Assembly (NCBI GenBank): GCA_014239735.1
Contig: JAAZYI010000024.1
Location: forward strand, 122,670 to 186,669
Direction: 5' to 3'
Source: Dehalococcoidia bacterium
GTDB taxonomy: Bacteria > Chloroflexota > Dehalococcoidia > Lucifugimonadales > Lucifugimonadaceae
Length of the DNA stretch: 64,000 nucleotides
Shown: positions 8,260 to 18,073 of the stretch, in pieces
Layout: each line of letters starts with the position of its first letter
Numbering within the stretch: the stretch's first letter is position 1
Program-made: the position numbers and the translations under genes
Notes under the pieces: generated by a model
What the model was told of the DNA's origin: nothing
Database searches by the model: none
Seen by the model: only the letters and a program-made list of their open reading frames with translations

Positions 8260-10271
8260 TATTTTTTTCTTATTATTGTCATATCAACTGTGCCTATTTC
8301 TCCTATAAAATCTTTAAATCCAACATGCCTAATTAAATAATTAATATTATTAAAATCCCAAACATAATCAGTAAATTCTTGTAATGAAGTAAACCTATAA
8401 TTTTCTGGAAACCACATACGAAAAGGAACCTGCTCAATATTTATATATAAATCACTATTTGTTACTTTAGAATTGAATTTCAAAAAATTCCTACTATTTA
8501 ATATTAAGTAATCATATTTATAGAAATCTTTCTCATTAATTGTATCTTCATTTGTTGAATCAAAATATTTAACATCTGAATCTCTTAAATACCATGCCCA
8601 TGGCCACTGGTATCCTCCCGAGGTATCAATAGCTATAAAAACTTCATTATTACTTAATTTATAGTTTTCAATTTCTTGAACTAAATTATGAACACTAGGA
8701 GATGTTTGAGTGTATACAATGATTTCATCAGGAACATCAGGATTATAAAAAGATGAGTCTATAGAAGTTTTTAGTGTGAATATTGCTAATGTTAATAAAA
8801 TTAAACTAAATGCTACCTTTCCACAATTAATAATTTTCGATTTATTTATTTTTAAATCTTTGAAGCTAATAAATGCAATTAATATTAAAAACCAAACAGA
8901 TATAAAAGAAATTATAAGAGTATTCAATGAAGTGCTATTAAAAAATAATATACATGAAAAAATAAACACAGAAATTAAGGATAAATATTTTAAATAATCT
9001 TTATTATTAATTTTAGTAATATTTTTTGATATTTCTGAGAGTGTTATTCCAGAGTATATAAATAAAGGAAGTATTATATTGACCGCTAACCAGGGCATTT
9101 TTTCACTTGCTATTCCATAAAATAGCATATTATATAAGAACCAAACTATAAGAAAAATTTCAAAAATTCTTATCTTTTTCCTTAAAAATAAAATTGATGT
9201 AATGCTAATAAATATAAGTAGAAATTCATAGTTAATTATTACTAAGAAAAAGTAATACCAGGGCTGAGATCCTCTAGCCACATCTTGCTGAGCTAGCCAG
9301 TAACTTAATGATTGCCAAATTCCAGTAAAAATTCCATCTGGATTAGATCCTAATGATGAAAAAAATACAATAAATATGACCCAAAATGCACTAAAAAGTA
9401 CTATCCATTGTTTCTTAAACCAATAAATTCCAACTGAAAAGGATATTAGAAAAGTTATAAATATAGATACATAAGAAATTAATAACGATAAGTTATCAGA
9501 GGGATATCCAATCCTAGTTGACTCTGATGCGCCAGGAATCATATTTAAATTAAACAAATTGCCTATAATACCTATAATGGGTGAAGCTAAAGGAATTGTT
9601 AATGCAAAAACCAAAATAAATATATCCGAAAACCGTTCGTTGATTATTTTATTTTTTGAATTAATTAAAAAGTTTAATCGTGAAAAAGCTAATGAAAAAA
9701 TACCAATAAAAAAAACAGTCAAGTAATGAGTTTCTTTAATGCAAAAACCTAAACTCAGAAAAATAGAAAATATATATAAATAATTATTTTTTTTAGAAGA
9801 ATATATGTATGAAAATAATGAATAAACCAATAAAAGAGTAATGGTTGCGATAATAATGTCGTTTCTAGCAAACCTGCTGTAATAGAGAATTAGCGGAGAA
9901 AATAGAATAATTAAAGAAGAGAATATAGCAGCTCTTTTTCCAATTAGTTTTATAAATAAAATTGGAGCAAAAGTTAAAATACAACCAAAAATCGCTGGCA
10001 CTATCCTTAAAATGTAATCAGAATCTCCAAATATAAAAAATAATAATGCATTTAAATGAAACAACAATGGTCCATGCATTAATGGATTGTGAGTAAATCC
10101 ATTTCCATTCGCATATGCCCAAGAGTAGTACGCATGAAGAGATTCATCATGATGTATAGCTCTGCTATCTAGAAGTAAAAATCTAGTGACCAATGAAATA
10201 AGAAATATTGTTACCATTAAGTAGGCAACGCTATTATTGCTATTGAATAATGATTTAATTTTTAGATACAT
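8259..10271 (-). CDS. TIGR03663-type membrane glycosyltransferase (GT39-like)
   Basis: 670 residues with about a dozen membrane segments and a soluble C-terminal domain from about residue 505. The first loop has the sequence HHDESLHAYYSWAYANG, with the acidic pair typical of dolichyl-phosphate-mannose-type (GT-C) transferases, then NPLMHGPLLFHLNALLFF. This layout matches the family TIGR03663 found in Chloroflexota and some archaea, commonly beside DUF2298 proteins as here. It probably transfers a sugar from a polyprenyl-phosphate donor at the outer face of the membrane. The stop is four bases from the DUF2298 stop region; the acceptor is unknown. Confidence 0.85.
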   Translation of the reverse strand: MYLKIKSLFNSNNSVAYLMVTIFLISLVTRFLLLDSRAIHHDESLHAYYSWAYANGNGFTHNPLMHGPLLFHLNALLFFIFGDSDYILRIVPAIFGCILTFAPILFIKLIGKRAAIFSSLIILFSPLILYYSRFARNDIIIATITLLLVYSLFSYIYSSKKNNYLYIFSIFLSLGFCIKETHYLTVFFIGIFSLAFSRLNFLINSKNKIINERFSDIFILVFALTIPLASPIIGIIGNLFNLNMIPGASESTRIGYPSDNLSLLISYVSIFITFLISFSVGIYWFKKQWIVLFSAFWVIFIVFFSSLGSNPDGIFTGIWQSLSYWLAQQDVARGSQPWYYFFLVIINYEFLLIFISITSILFLRKKIRIFEIFLIVWFLYNMLFYGIASEKMPWLAVNIILPLFIYSGITLSEISKNITKINNKDYLKYLSLISVFIFSCILFFNSTSLNTLIISFISVWFLILIAFISFKDLKINKSKIINCGKVAFSLILLTLAIFTLKTSIDSSFYNPDVPDEIIVYTQTSPSVHNLVQEIENYKLSNNEVFIAIDTSGGYQWPWAWYLRDSDVKYFDSTNEDTINEKDFYKYDYLILNSRNFLKFNSKVTNSDLYINIEQVPFRMWFPENYRFTSLQEFTDYVWDFNNINYLIRHVGFKDFIGEIGTVDMTIIRKK

Positions 10272-10275
10272 ATAT

Positions 10276-12474
10276 TTACTTTGTTATATATACACTGCAT
10301 GATCCAGATGAATATATTTTATTGTATATATTAAATAAATAAGAACTACTATTCTTATAATTTATAATGTAAGAAATATCATATTTCTTTATAATCTCGT
10401 CAATTTCATTAATATTTTTAGAATCAAAAAGTTTTGTTAAATCTATTTTTCTTTCACTAATTTCTAATTTATTCCCTCTCCATTGGTTTTCATGGCCTGG
10501 CCATCCTATAGGAGTTTGCCTGCCTGTGTATATAGAAAAGAATGAACTTAATTGATAATCATCTCCAACACCTGAGAAAATTACATCATTGGGATTTGCA
10601 TTAAGTTTTATCCATTCAATTGTCTTATTAGAACCGGGGTATCTTCTTTCTATTTCTACTGACGTATCTATAGAATATTCTTTTGATAAATTATTTGTAT
10701 TATCTAAAAATGTAGATATATTTTGCACTGAGCTGATAGATATTAAGGGCAGTATTAAAAACAATAAGAATGTTTTATTAGGAAAGTATCTAGCTATAAA
10801 AACAGGAAATACTATTGAAGCTAAAACCCAAACCTGATAATAGGATTTAAATATAGTATTCATTCTATTGCCAAATAAATCTATGAGATGCACATGCTCT
10901 ACTATCAATAAAATAGATAAAATAGTTAATACAATACTATAGAACATAAAATCTTTTACATAGAGCTTAGCTTTTAAAATAATATATATAGGCACAACTA
11001 AAATTAATGTAGATAAGAAACTTAATAAATAATTTATATAAATATCTTGATTCATTTCTGAAAGAGATAATATACTTCTTGCACTGAATATAAGTGTCGA
11101 TACAATTAGCGAATAAATTATAATTTTTAATATATTAATATCTTTAAAGTTTATCTGGTTAAAAATACTTATATAAATAATTATTAGAGGAAGACCTAAG
11201 ACAATTATTAAGTGAATTATGTTAGTTGAATATAAATTTGTTGCAATAAATGGCAATTCTGTCTGACCACCTAAAGTATTGAAATAATAATCATTTAATA
11301 TCAGGATGCTAATAATAAATCCTAATAAAAACGAGCTTAGTTCATATATATAATTTTTATTTTTATTTTTTAAATAACTTAATAAGTAACAAATAAGAAA
11401 TAGAAATATAAAAAATGGGAGATCCCAAATATTTATAAAGCCCATTATTGGTATTAGTAGTCCAATAATGAAAAATATCATTATTCTGGAACTTGGATAA
11501 TAGTCTCTAATGCAAGATGTGATTGATATTATTAAATAAGTAGTAATTAAGAAAAAGGGTATGCTAATCATGTGAGGGTGCAAGTCACCTAATATAAATG
11601 AAAATGACGGATATTCCTGGATTGTATAATCTAGGCTCTGCCCTCTTACTAAATAATCAATCACTCTTGTAGATCTCCAACCGCTCCCAAAAAGAAAATT
11701 AGGATCGTAACTACCTAAGCCTTTAATATTAACCATGTTAGTTAATATTTTTCCGATTAATGGAATTCTAGATAATAATTCAACTAATATATAAAAATTT
11801 GTAAAAAATAATAAATATAGGGGCCCTAAAGTTGATATCAAATATAATTTATGTCTTGATAAATTAACTTTTTTTAATAATTTCAAAGAAATCGCCCAAG
11901 ATACTATCAAAGAGAAAGAAAATGTAGTTGAAAGTGATAGGTTGTAGGCAAACATTAAATTTGTCCCAGTCAACCTTATTATTCCTCCATATATCCAATA
12001 TCCAAAATAATAATAAGGGTTTTCATGTCCTGAAAACCAAAGATCTGGCACTATTCCATTATTAGAAAAATAAGTAGAAGAAAGCATCATTTGATCCATT
12101 AATTTTTCAGTCCCTATCAAATCTCCATTAAATCCCCTAATAGATATAAATAATAAATGAGAAATCATTAAGATTATTAAAAATATTAATAATTGATAAT
12201 TGAATAAATATGAGAGCCTTTGCTTATTTTTATATAACCAAAAAATAAAAATAATAAAAATTATAGATACAGAGAACAGATAAGATAAATAAATATCATT
12301 TAATGCAAAAAATGATATCCATGATATTAAGCCTATCAAAATTAATGATATAGGAGCACCTAATGATAATTTAATAAAAATATTATCTTTATTAAAAAGA
12401 AATGAATGCACAGGTAGGCAGATTAAATTTATAAATCCAATAAATAAGATCCATAATAATATTTCTAAAAACAT
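10276..12474 (-). CDS. DUF2298 membrane protein (Chlor_Arch_YYY type, glycosyltransferase-like)
   Basis: 732 residues, mostly membrane segments. Recognisable DUF2298 features are ENPYYYFGYWIYGGIIRLTG in the first outer loop, the segment YPSFSFILGDLHPHMISIPF, and NRMNTIFKSYYQVWVL. The C-terminal soluble part has WIKLNANPNDVIFSG and GRQTPIGWPGHENQWRG. The family was named for its Chloroflexota and archaeal members and is thought to be a GT-C-fold glycosyltransferase; no precise reaction is established. It lies three bases from rnc and four from the TIGR03663 gene, so the set is translated from one transcript. Confidence 0.88.
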   Translation of the reverse strand: MFLEILLWILFIGFINLICLPVHSFLFNKDNIFIKLSLGAPISLILIGLISWISFFALNDIYLSYLFSVSIIFIIFIFWLYKNKQRLSYLFNYQLLIFLIILMISHLLFISIRGFNGDLIGTEKLMDQMMLSSTYFSNNGIVPDLWFSGHENPYYYFGYWIYGGIIRLTGTNLMFAYNLSLSTTFSFSLIVSWAISLKLLKKVNLSRHKLYLISTLGPLYLLFFTNFYILVELLSRIPLIGKILTNMVNIKGLGSYDPNFLFGSGWRSTRVIDYLVRGQSLDYTIQEYPSFSFILGDLHPHMISIPFFLITTYLIISITSCIRDYYPSSRIMIFFIIGLLIPIMGFINIWDLPFFIFLFLICYLLSYLKNKNKNYIYELSSFLLGFIISILILNDYYFNTLGGQTELPFIATNLYSTNIIHLIIVLGLPLIIIYISIFNQINFKDINILKIIIYSLIVSTLIFSARSILSLSEMNQDIYINYLLSFLSTLILVVPIYIILKAKLYVKDFMFYSIVLTILSILLIVEHVHLIDLFGNRMNTIFKSYYQVWVLASIVFPVFIARYFPNKTFLLFLILPLISISSVQNISTFLDNTNNLSKEYSIDTSVEIERRYPGSNKTIEWIKLNANPNDVIFSGVGDDYQLSSFFSIYTGRQTPIGWPGHENQWRGNKLEISERKIDLTKLFDSKNINEIDEIIKKYDISYIINYKNSSSYLFNIYNKIYSSGSCSVYITK

Positions 12475-12477
12475 ATT

Positions 12478-13227
12478 TTACCTAAAGCTACTCAACACTT
12501 TCTTAAAAAATGACTTTTTAGCTTTTATATTATTGAAATTATTCTCATCTATGTATTTAATTGCCGTTTCAGCTGCATTTTGCTCAGAAACAATTTTTTT
12601 ATTCCCTTTTGCACTGCTTATCTTTTTATTATTTATATACACGTCAGTGATAAAAACTGGATTATGTGATGGACCAGATACCTTATTTAAGATATATTTT
12701 GGCGGCTCGAGTGACTCAGCCTGCACCATTTCTTGGAGCAAAGATTTTGAGTCTTTATAATTTTGTAAATTATTTATATTTTCCAAAGCATTTTTAAATA
12801 AATTAAGAATAAAATTTTTTACATATTCATAACCTTTATCTATGAATATTGCTCCAATTAGCGCTTCCATGCCGTCAGCTAATGCTGAATCCCTTAAGTT
12901 TCCTCCTCGGTTTAATTCTTCATTACTCATTCTGAGATATTCATTAAGTTTTAATTCTTTCGCTATAGCGGACAAGGATGCCTCATCAACTAATAATGAT
13001 CTTTTGGATGTAAGAATGCCTTCGTTGTCATTTGGATATTCAAAAAAAAGATGCTCTGTAATAATTAAATCAAGAACCGAATCTCCTAAAAATTCTAATC
13101 TTTGATTATATTTTTGTATTTCTATTTTTGTATTCAAATAGAAAGATTTATGCGTAAGAGCACTTTCAAGCAAATTTATATCGATAAAATTAATATTAAG
13201 ATCTGATTGGAGTTTTTCTAAATTCAT
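12478..13227 (-). CDS. rnc: Ribonuclease III
   Basis: 249 residues. The signature RLEFLGDSVLDL (about 44-55) contains the metal-binding acidic residues; a second site is DGMEALIGAIFID near 117-129. The C-terminal double-stranded RNA-binding domain (about 160-230) ends with AAETAIKYI. It processes rRNA precursors and other double-stranded RNA. It is the first gene of the run reaching to 5172. A possible promoter element TAGGAT ends eight bases before the ATG; no Shine-Dalgarno site is obvious. Confidence 0.96.
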   Translation of the reverse strand: MNLEKLQSDLNINFIDINLLESALTHKSFYLNTKIEIQKYNQRLEFLGDSVLDLIITEHLFFEYPNDNEGILTSKRSLLVDEASLSAIAKELKLNEYLRMSNEELNRGGNLRDSALADGMEALIGAIFIDKGYEYVKNFILNLFKNALENINNLQNYKDSKSLLQEMVQAESLEPPKYILNKVSGPSHNPVFITDVYINNKKISSAKGNKKIVSEQNAAETAIKYIDENNFNNIKAKKSFFKKVLSSFR

Positions 13228-13279
13228 CTTTATATATCCTAATTAATTTTTAAATATTAATATAAATAAATCATACACT

Positions 13280-14488
13280 ATGGAAATAAATAAACTGATA
13301 GAAAAATACCTACCTAGAATTGAGAAAGAATTCATATCTTACTTAAGTACTTTTGATAATCATGAATACTCGATATATTTGGTAGGCGGCGCAATTAGAG
13401 ACATTTTACTTGGCATATCACCAAATGAAATAGATATAGCCGTAAAAGGTGATTTTAATTCCTTTATTGAAGGGTTAAACAAAAATTCTAATATTAAAAT
13501 TATTCAAATAACTAAATTTGGCACCTCTAAGATTAATTTCAAAGGCAAATTAATTGATATCGCCAATACTAGGACAGAAGCTTACATTCCAAAAGGTTCT
13601 TTGCCTAAAATAAATCAATTATCAGTTAGCATAGAAAAAGATTTATATAGAAGAGATTTTACTATAAATTCAATTGCATATAGTTTGAATAATTCTAAAA
13701 ACATTCTTATAGATCCTAATAATGGATTATCTGATATTGAAAATAAATTAATCAGGAACATCCACAATGAAAGTTTTAGCGATGATCCAACAAGAATATT
13801 TAGAGCAATTAAGTACTCATCAAGGTTGAAGTTTAGGATAGAAACCGAAACTTTAAATGAACTTAAATCTAAATCAAAATTAATTAACGATTTATCAAAA
13901 CCTAGAATTCTCAATGAGATAAAGAAGTCATTAGATGAAAATAATCCAGAAAAAATTATTAATAATTTAATTGAATTTAATATACTAAATTATTTTTTTG
14001 ATATAAATATAATAAATATAAATTTTAGCCAAACTCCTAAAGATATCTCAAATTATGAATATCTCATTCTGTATTTTACTTACAAGAAAGAAGATAAAAT
14101 ATCTTACTATTTGAATGATTTTGATAATTCCAAAACTTTAGGTAAAAAAGTTGATCAAATTAAAGATATTAGCGCTGTTGTTAAATATATTATTAAAAAT
14201 AACTTTAATGAATTGCCATATGACCAATATTTAAAAATAAGAAAGATACCTATGTCTATATTTGAAGTTTTTAAAACTTTTGATAAAAATGATCAAATAT
14301 TATCTGATTTGATTAAAAGACTATCTAATTCAAAGCCCGAATTAGATTTTGATGATATTAAAAAATTAGGATTTTTAGACCCAAAAGAAATAGGCAGATT
14401 ATTGTTAAAAGTTGAAATTGCTAAATTTAATAATAAATTGATCACAATGGATGATGAAAAAAGTTTTCTAAAAAAAATGATTAGCTAG
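13280..14488 (+). CDS. CCA tRNA nucleotidyltransferase / poly(A) polymerase family
   Basis: 402 residues. The nucleotidyltransferase head has YLVGGAIRDILLG (about 33-45) and the metal-binding NEIDIAVKG. RRDFTINSIAY and DDPTRIFRAIKYSSRL follow, typical of class II enzymes. The C-terminal part is poorly conserved and lacks an HD phosphohydrolase motif. It adds or repairs the tRNA 3' CCA. Both tRNAs in this window already encode CCA, so repair is a likely duty here. It is divergent from rnc and its end overlaps the convergent glycosylase gene by eight bases. Confidence 0.93.
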   Translation: MEINKLIEKYLPRIEKEFISYLSTFDNHEYSIYLVGGAIRDILLGISPNEIDIAVKGDFNSFIEGLNKNSNIKIIQITKFGTSKINFKGKLIDIANTRTEAYIPKGSLPKINQLSVSIEKDLYRRDFTINSIAYSLNNSKNILIDPNNGLSDIENKLIRNIHNESFSDDPTRIFRAIKYSSRLKFRIETETLNELKSKSKLINDLSKPRILNEIKKSLDENNPEKIINNLIEFNILNYFFDINIININFSQTPKDISNYEYLILYFTYKKEDKISYYLNDFDNSKTLGKKVDQIKDISAVVKYIIKNNFNELPYDQYLKIRKIPMSIFEVFKTFDKNDQILSDLIKRLSNSKPELDFDDIKKLGFLDPKEIGRLLLKVEIAKFNNKLITMDDEKSFLKKMIS

Positions 14489-15323
14489 TTTTTTCTCCAT
14501 AAAAGATATATTGCTGTATATAAGCTGAATCATCTTTAAAATTTTCTTGGGCTAATATAGATAATTTATCATTAGATAATTTTGAACTATACCCTAAATT
14601 ATTAATTAAACCTCTTCTTACCCACCTATCAACTGGGAATGTATCTCTTCTTCCGTAACCATATGTCATAATGCAGTCTGCTACCTTTTTCCCTACTCCT
14701 TTGATTTTTATTAATTCATCCAATTTAGTTTGGTAGCTATTAGAATTTTTATTGGTATTAATTTCATTATTAATACTTTTCTTGGCAGCATCAATTAAAT
14801 ATGGTGCTCTAAACCCAAAACCTATTTTTCTTAATTTATTTTCACCTATTTCAATTAGTTCTAAATCACTAGGAAATTTATAATCATATTTGCCATCTCC
14901 TATTTTTCCACCATTTAATATACATAGATCATTTATATTTTTTTTTATTTTTAAAATATTAGATACGCTTGATGTAATAAAGGAAACTATAGCTTCCCAA
15001 GGATCTTGTTTTAATATTCTTAATCCACTATTTAGCTTTATTAGTTTATATATATACTCATTATGTCTATATATATTCTTAAACTTATCTAGATCAAAAT
15101 CTATGCCTAAATATTTTTTTATTTTTATAAAATCATTATTGTCTATCTTTGAATTAATAGATTCCACATTTATTGAGTTTTTTTCATTAGAAATAATGTA
15201 AACCTTGTCGCCTATTACACCTCTATATCTATCTCCATCTCCATGCCATCTAAAAGCCTGTCCACCATCTAAAGTTGCTTTTAAATTGATTATTTGAGAA
15301 TTGCATATTGATATTTTATTCAT
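14481..15323 (-). CDS. ogg: 8-oxoguanine DNA glycosylase/AP lyase (OGG1-type, HhH-GPD)
   Basis: 280 residues from the ATG at 15323 (an upstream in-frame TTG at 15332 is less likely). The N-terminal domain has ATLDGGQAFRWHGDGDRYRGV as in OGG1. The helix-hairpin-helix reads IKGVGKKVADCIM with the catalytic Lys, and PVDRWVRRGL gives the catalytic Asp. DPWEAIVSFITSSVSNI matches the family core. The enzyme removes oxidised guanine from DNA. The start ATGAATAA overlaps the end of the dinG-like gene by eight bases, so the two repair genes are probably coupled. Confidence 0.92.
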   Translation of the reverse strand: MNKISICNSQIINLKATLDGGQAFRWHGDGDRYRGVIGDKVYIISNEKNSINVESINSKIDNNDFIKIKKYLGIDFDLDKFKNIYRHNEYIYKLIKLNSGLRILKQDPWEAIVSFITSSVSNILKIKKNINDLCILNGGKIGDGKYDYKFPSDLELIEIGENKLRKIGFGFRAPYLIDAAKKSINNEINTNKNSNSYQTKLDELIKIKGVGKKVADCIMTYGYGRRDTFPVDRWVRRGLINNLGYSSKLSNDKLSILAQENFKDDSAYIQQYIFYGEKTS

Positions 15324-18018
15324 GCCTATCAATCCAATTTTTTATATAGTCGCCGGAATCGATAATCAAGTCTTCATTATAACTATATCCAGGTAAGCAA
15401 TTTAAAAAGTTTTCGCCATAGTTTTTTGTAATAATTCTGCTGTCTGCACATACAATTGATCCAAAATCTTTATTTGATCTTATTAGCCTTCCTATACCTT
15501 GCTTGAACCTTCTTACTGCATCTGGTACTAAATATTCATTAAATGGATCTATGTACTTCATACTTCTAGCGCTGATTAATGGATCATTAGGAACTGCAAA
15601 TGGTAATTTTGATATTATCAAGACTTTAATTTCAATATTAAATCCAAAATCAATGCCCTGCCAAACAGGACCTGTAGCTAATAAAATAGAGCCTTCTCTT
15701 TTAAATTTACTTATTACTCTTGCCGCTCTTCCATCAACACCCTGAGAAATTATTTTATTATTAAATGAAGATTCTTTTAGCCTTTTTCTCACACTATTAA
15801 GAGATGAATAGGATGTAAATAGTACTAACATCTTGCCTACATTTTTTTCAGCAACATTTATAATTAAATCAGATAAGTTTTTTGTGTATAAATTATTATT
15901 TGGTTCTGGCATATCCTTAGGAACATAAAATAGCACATTATTTTCATAATCAAATTCAGAGTCAAATATTCTATATTCATCTAAATAATCCAAACCAATC
16001 TGATTGCAGAATTCATCAGGAGTATTAAATGATGTAAGTGTAGCCCCAGTTAAAATTATACTTTCTTGATCTTTAAATATCGTCTCTCTCAATTCATCTT
16101 TAACAGAAATAGGTGCACTAATTATTTCAAAATTTTCCTGATTTTGCATTTCAAACCAAGAAACCATATTCATATCTTCAAGAGATAAAATTGAGATTAA
16201 TTTAAGAATTTCACCTTCAAATAATTTTATAGAGTTAACTATATTTTGAAATATAATATTTCCACTTTCTTCATATATTTTATACGCATTATTAAATAAA
16301 TTTTCTGAAATTATTTCTTTTAAAAATTGATAAACATCAGTTATTTCTGATGTTGAATTAACTAAATTATCATCATATATATATTTGCCATAGCTTTTTG
16401 TGCTATCAATATTTTTCTTTATGAGCTCATTTAAATTATCAAGTTTTATAATCAAATTATTTATCTTGTCAGTAAAACTAACTAAAAAATTATCTTTAGT
16501 TAAATCTTGAGGATCAATTTTTACTGTATGGCTATTTATTGATTTATTTAAACTTAGAATTGAGTTTAAATTAACTCTTTTTGTGAAAGCATCTGTTGCT
16601 ACATTTTGCAATTCATGAGCCTCATCTATTATTAAATGATTCGCATCTTTTAAGAGGCTCCTATCTGTAATTGATGTGGACATAGCAAGCGAATGATTTA
16701 TAAGTAATATATTTGATTTTTCAGCCACTTTTCTAGCATGATCTATATAGCATTTATTACATTTTTTTACGCATGATTCGTTTGAAGAAGAAAATTTAGA
16801 AAATATATAATGATCATTCTTTAAATCAATTTCACTTACATCACCTGAAATAGTATATTCATCCCACTTCATTAACTTATATAAAACTCTAGCTTCTCTA
16901 AAATCACCAGGTTCAAACTCCTTTATTATTTCTTTACATAGATAATTTCTTCTTCCTTTAAGTATTGATATATTTACATCACTTAAATGCCCAGAATCTT
17001 CAAGGTAATCACTTATTATTTTCCAATCTTTATTAATTATTTGATCTTGAAGAGCAATTGTATTTGTGGCTATAACAGCTTTTGAATTATTTTTTAATAT
17101 ATCAATAACTATAGGCACTAGATAGCCAAGAGTTTTACCAGTACCAGGAGTTGCTTCAATTAGATTTACTTTAGATTTTAGTAAGTTATTTTCAATGAAT
17201 TCTGCCATTTGAATTTGATTAGGCCTCTTTTCATAATTTTCTATATATTTGCCAACACCATCAGGACTAAAAAAAAATGTGCAATTACTTGGGAATTTAA
17301 TATCTTTATTATCAAGATTTTTTATATTATTTTCCTCTGTATATTTTTTATTTAGGTTCGGTAATTTTGACTCTGAGATACAATTAGACACATATTTAGG
17401 AGCAAATTTTATTCCATTATCTTGATTTATATTTATATACTTGAATTTTTTATTTATTGAACCAAGTTTTGTCTGAATTTTCAACAACTCAATAAAAATA
17501 CCTAAAGTTGCGCAAGAATCGTCTTTTGCACGATGAAAATTTTCTACTTCAATATCAAATCGACTTGATAATGCTTGAAGGTTATATTCACCCTTGTCCA
17601 ACAATACAAAAGCTAAATCATAAGTATCTATAATTGAACCGTTAAATATGAACCCATTTTTCTTTAAGAATCCAATATCAAAATTAGCGTTATGCGCAAT
17701 TACTAAGTGCTGCTCACCTTTTTCATTAGAATAAAAATTAGTAAATTCATTTTTTATTTCGTCTATTACTAAAGCATCTTCTACATCATCATTTTTTATA
17801 CCTGTAAGGTCAGTAACAAATTCACCTATATCGATACCTGGATTTATTAATTCAGAAAAATATTCATAACTTTCTTCATCAATATTTAACTTTGTGGCGC
17901 CAATCTCAATAATCATATCTTTTTCATGGTTTAACCCAGTTGTTTCTATATCCAACGAAACTATTGAGCCTGATGGTGATAATAATTTTAAAATATCTTT
18001 AAGTTCTTTTTGAATCAT
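15316..18018 (-). CDS. dinG: DinG-like ATP-dependent helicase with N-terminal DEDDh exonuclease domain
   Basis: 900 residues. Residues about 17-180 are a DnaQ-type 3'-5' exonuclease (SLDIETTGL, then HNANFDIGFL and HRAKDDSCAT). The helicase part has Walker A in EATPGTGKTLGYL (about 290-302), the DEAH box in LIIDEAHELQNV, and C-terminal ATGPVWQGIDF and RFKQGIGRLIRS. A cysteine set CVKKCNKC plus C372-type residue in RRNYLCKE suggests the iron-sulfur domain of XPD/DinG helicases. The exonuclease fusion is common in Firmicutes and related lineages. It likely unwinds damaged or structured DNA. Confidence 0.92.
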   Translation of the reverse strand: MIQKELKDILKLLSPSGSIVSLDIETTGLNHEKDMIIEIGATKLNIDEESYEYFSELINPGIDIGEFVTDLTGIKNDDVEDALVIDEIKNEFTNFYSNEKGEQHLVIAHNANFDIGFLKKNGFIFNGSIIDTYDLAFVLLDKGEYNLQALSSRFDIEVENFHRAKDDSCATLGIFIELLKIQTKLGSINKKFKYININQDNGIKFAPKYVSNCISESKLPNLNKKYTEENNIKNLDNKDIKFPSNCTFFFSPDGVGKYIENYEKRPNQIQMAEFIENNLLKSKVNLIEATPGTGKTLGYLVPIVIDILKNNSKAVIATNTIALQDQIINKDWKIISDYLEDSGHLSDVNISILKGRRNYLCKEIIKEFEPGDFREARVLYKLMKWDEYTISGDVSEIDLKNDHYIFSKFSSSNESCVKKCNKCYIDHARKVAEKSNILLINHSLAMSTSITDRSLLKDANHLIIDEAHELQNVATDAFTKRVNLNSILSLNKSINSHTVKIDPQDLTKDNFLVSFTDKINNLIIKLDNLNELIKKNIDSTKSYGKYIYDDNLVNSTSEITDVYQFLKEIISENLFNNAYKIYEESGNIIFQNIVNSIKLFEGEILKLISILSLEDMNMVSWFEMQNQENFEIISAPISVKDELRETIFKDQESIILTGATLTSFNTPDEFCNQIGLDYLDEYRIFDSEFDYENNVLFYVPKDMPEPNNNLYTKNLSDLIINVAEKNVGKMLVLFTSYSSLNSVRKRLKESSFNNKIISQGVDGRAARVISKFKREGSILLATGPVWQGIDFGFNIEIKVLIISKLPFAVPNDPLISARSMKYIDPFNEYLVPDAVRRFKQGIGRLIRSNKDFGSIVCADSRIITKNYGENFLNCLPGYSYNEDLIIDSGDYIKNWIDRHE

Positions 18019-18073
18019 TTGACTGAATTTATTCCTTTAGTTATCGTACCGTATCATAAACAAAAAATTAATA

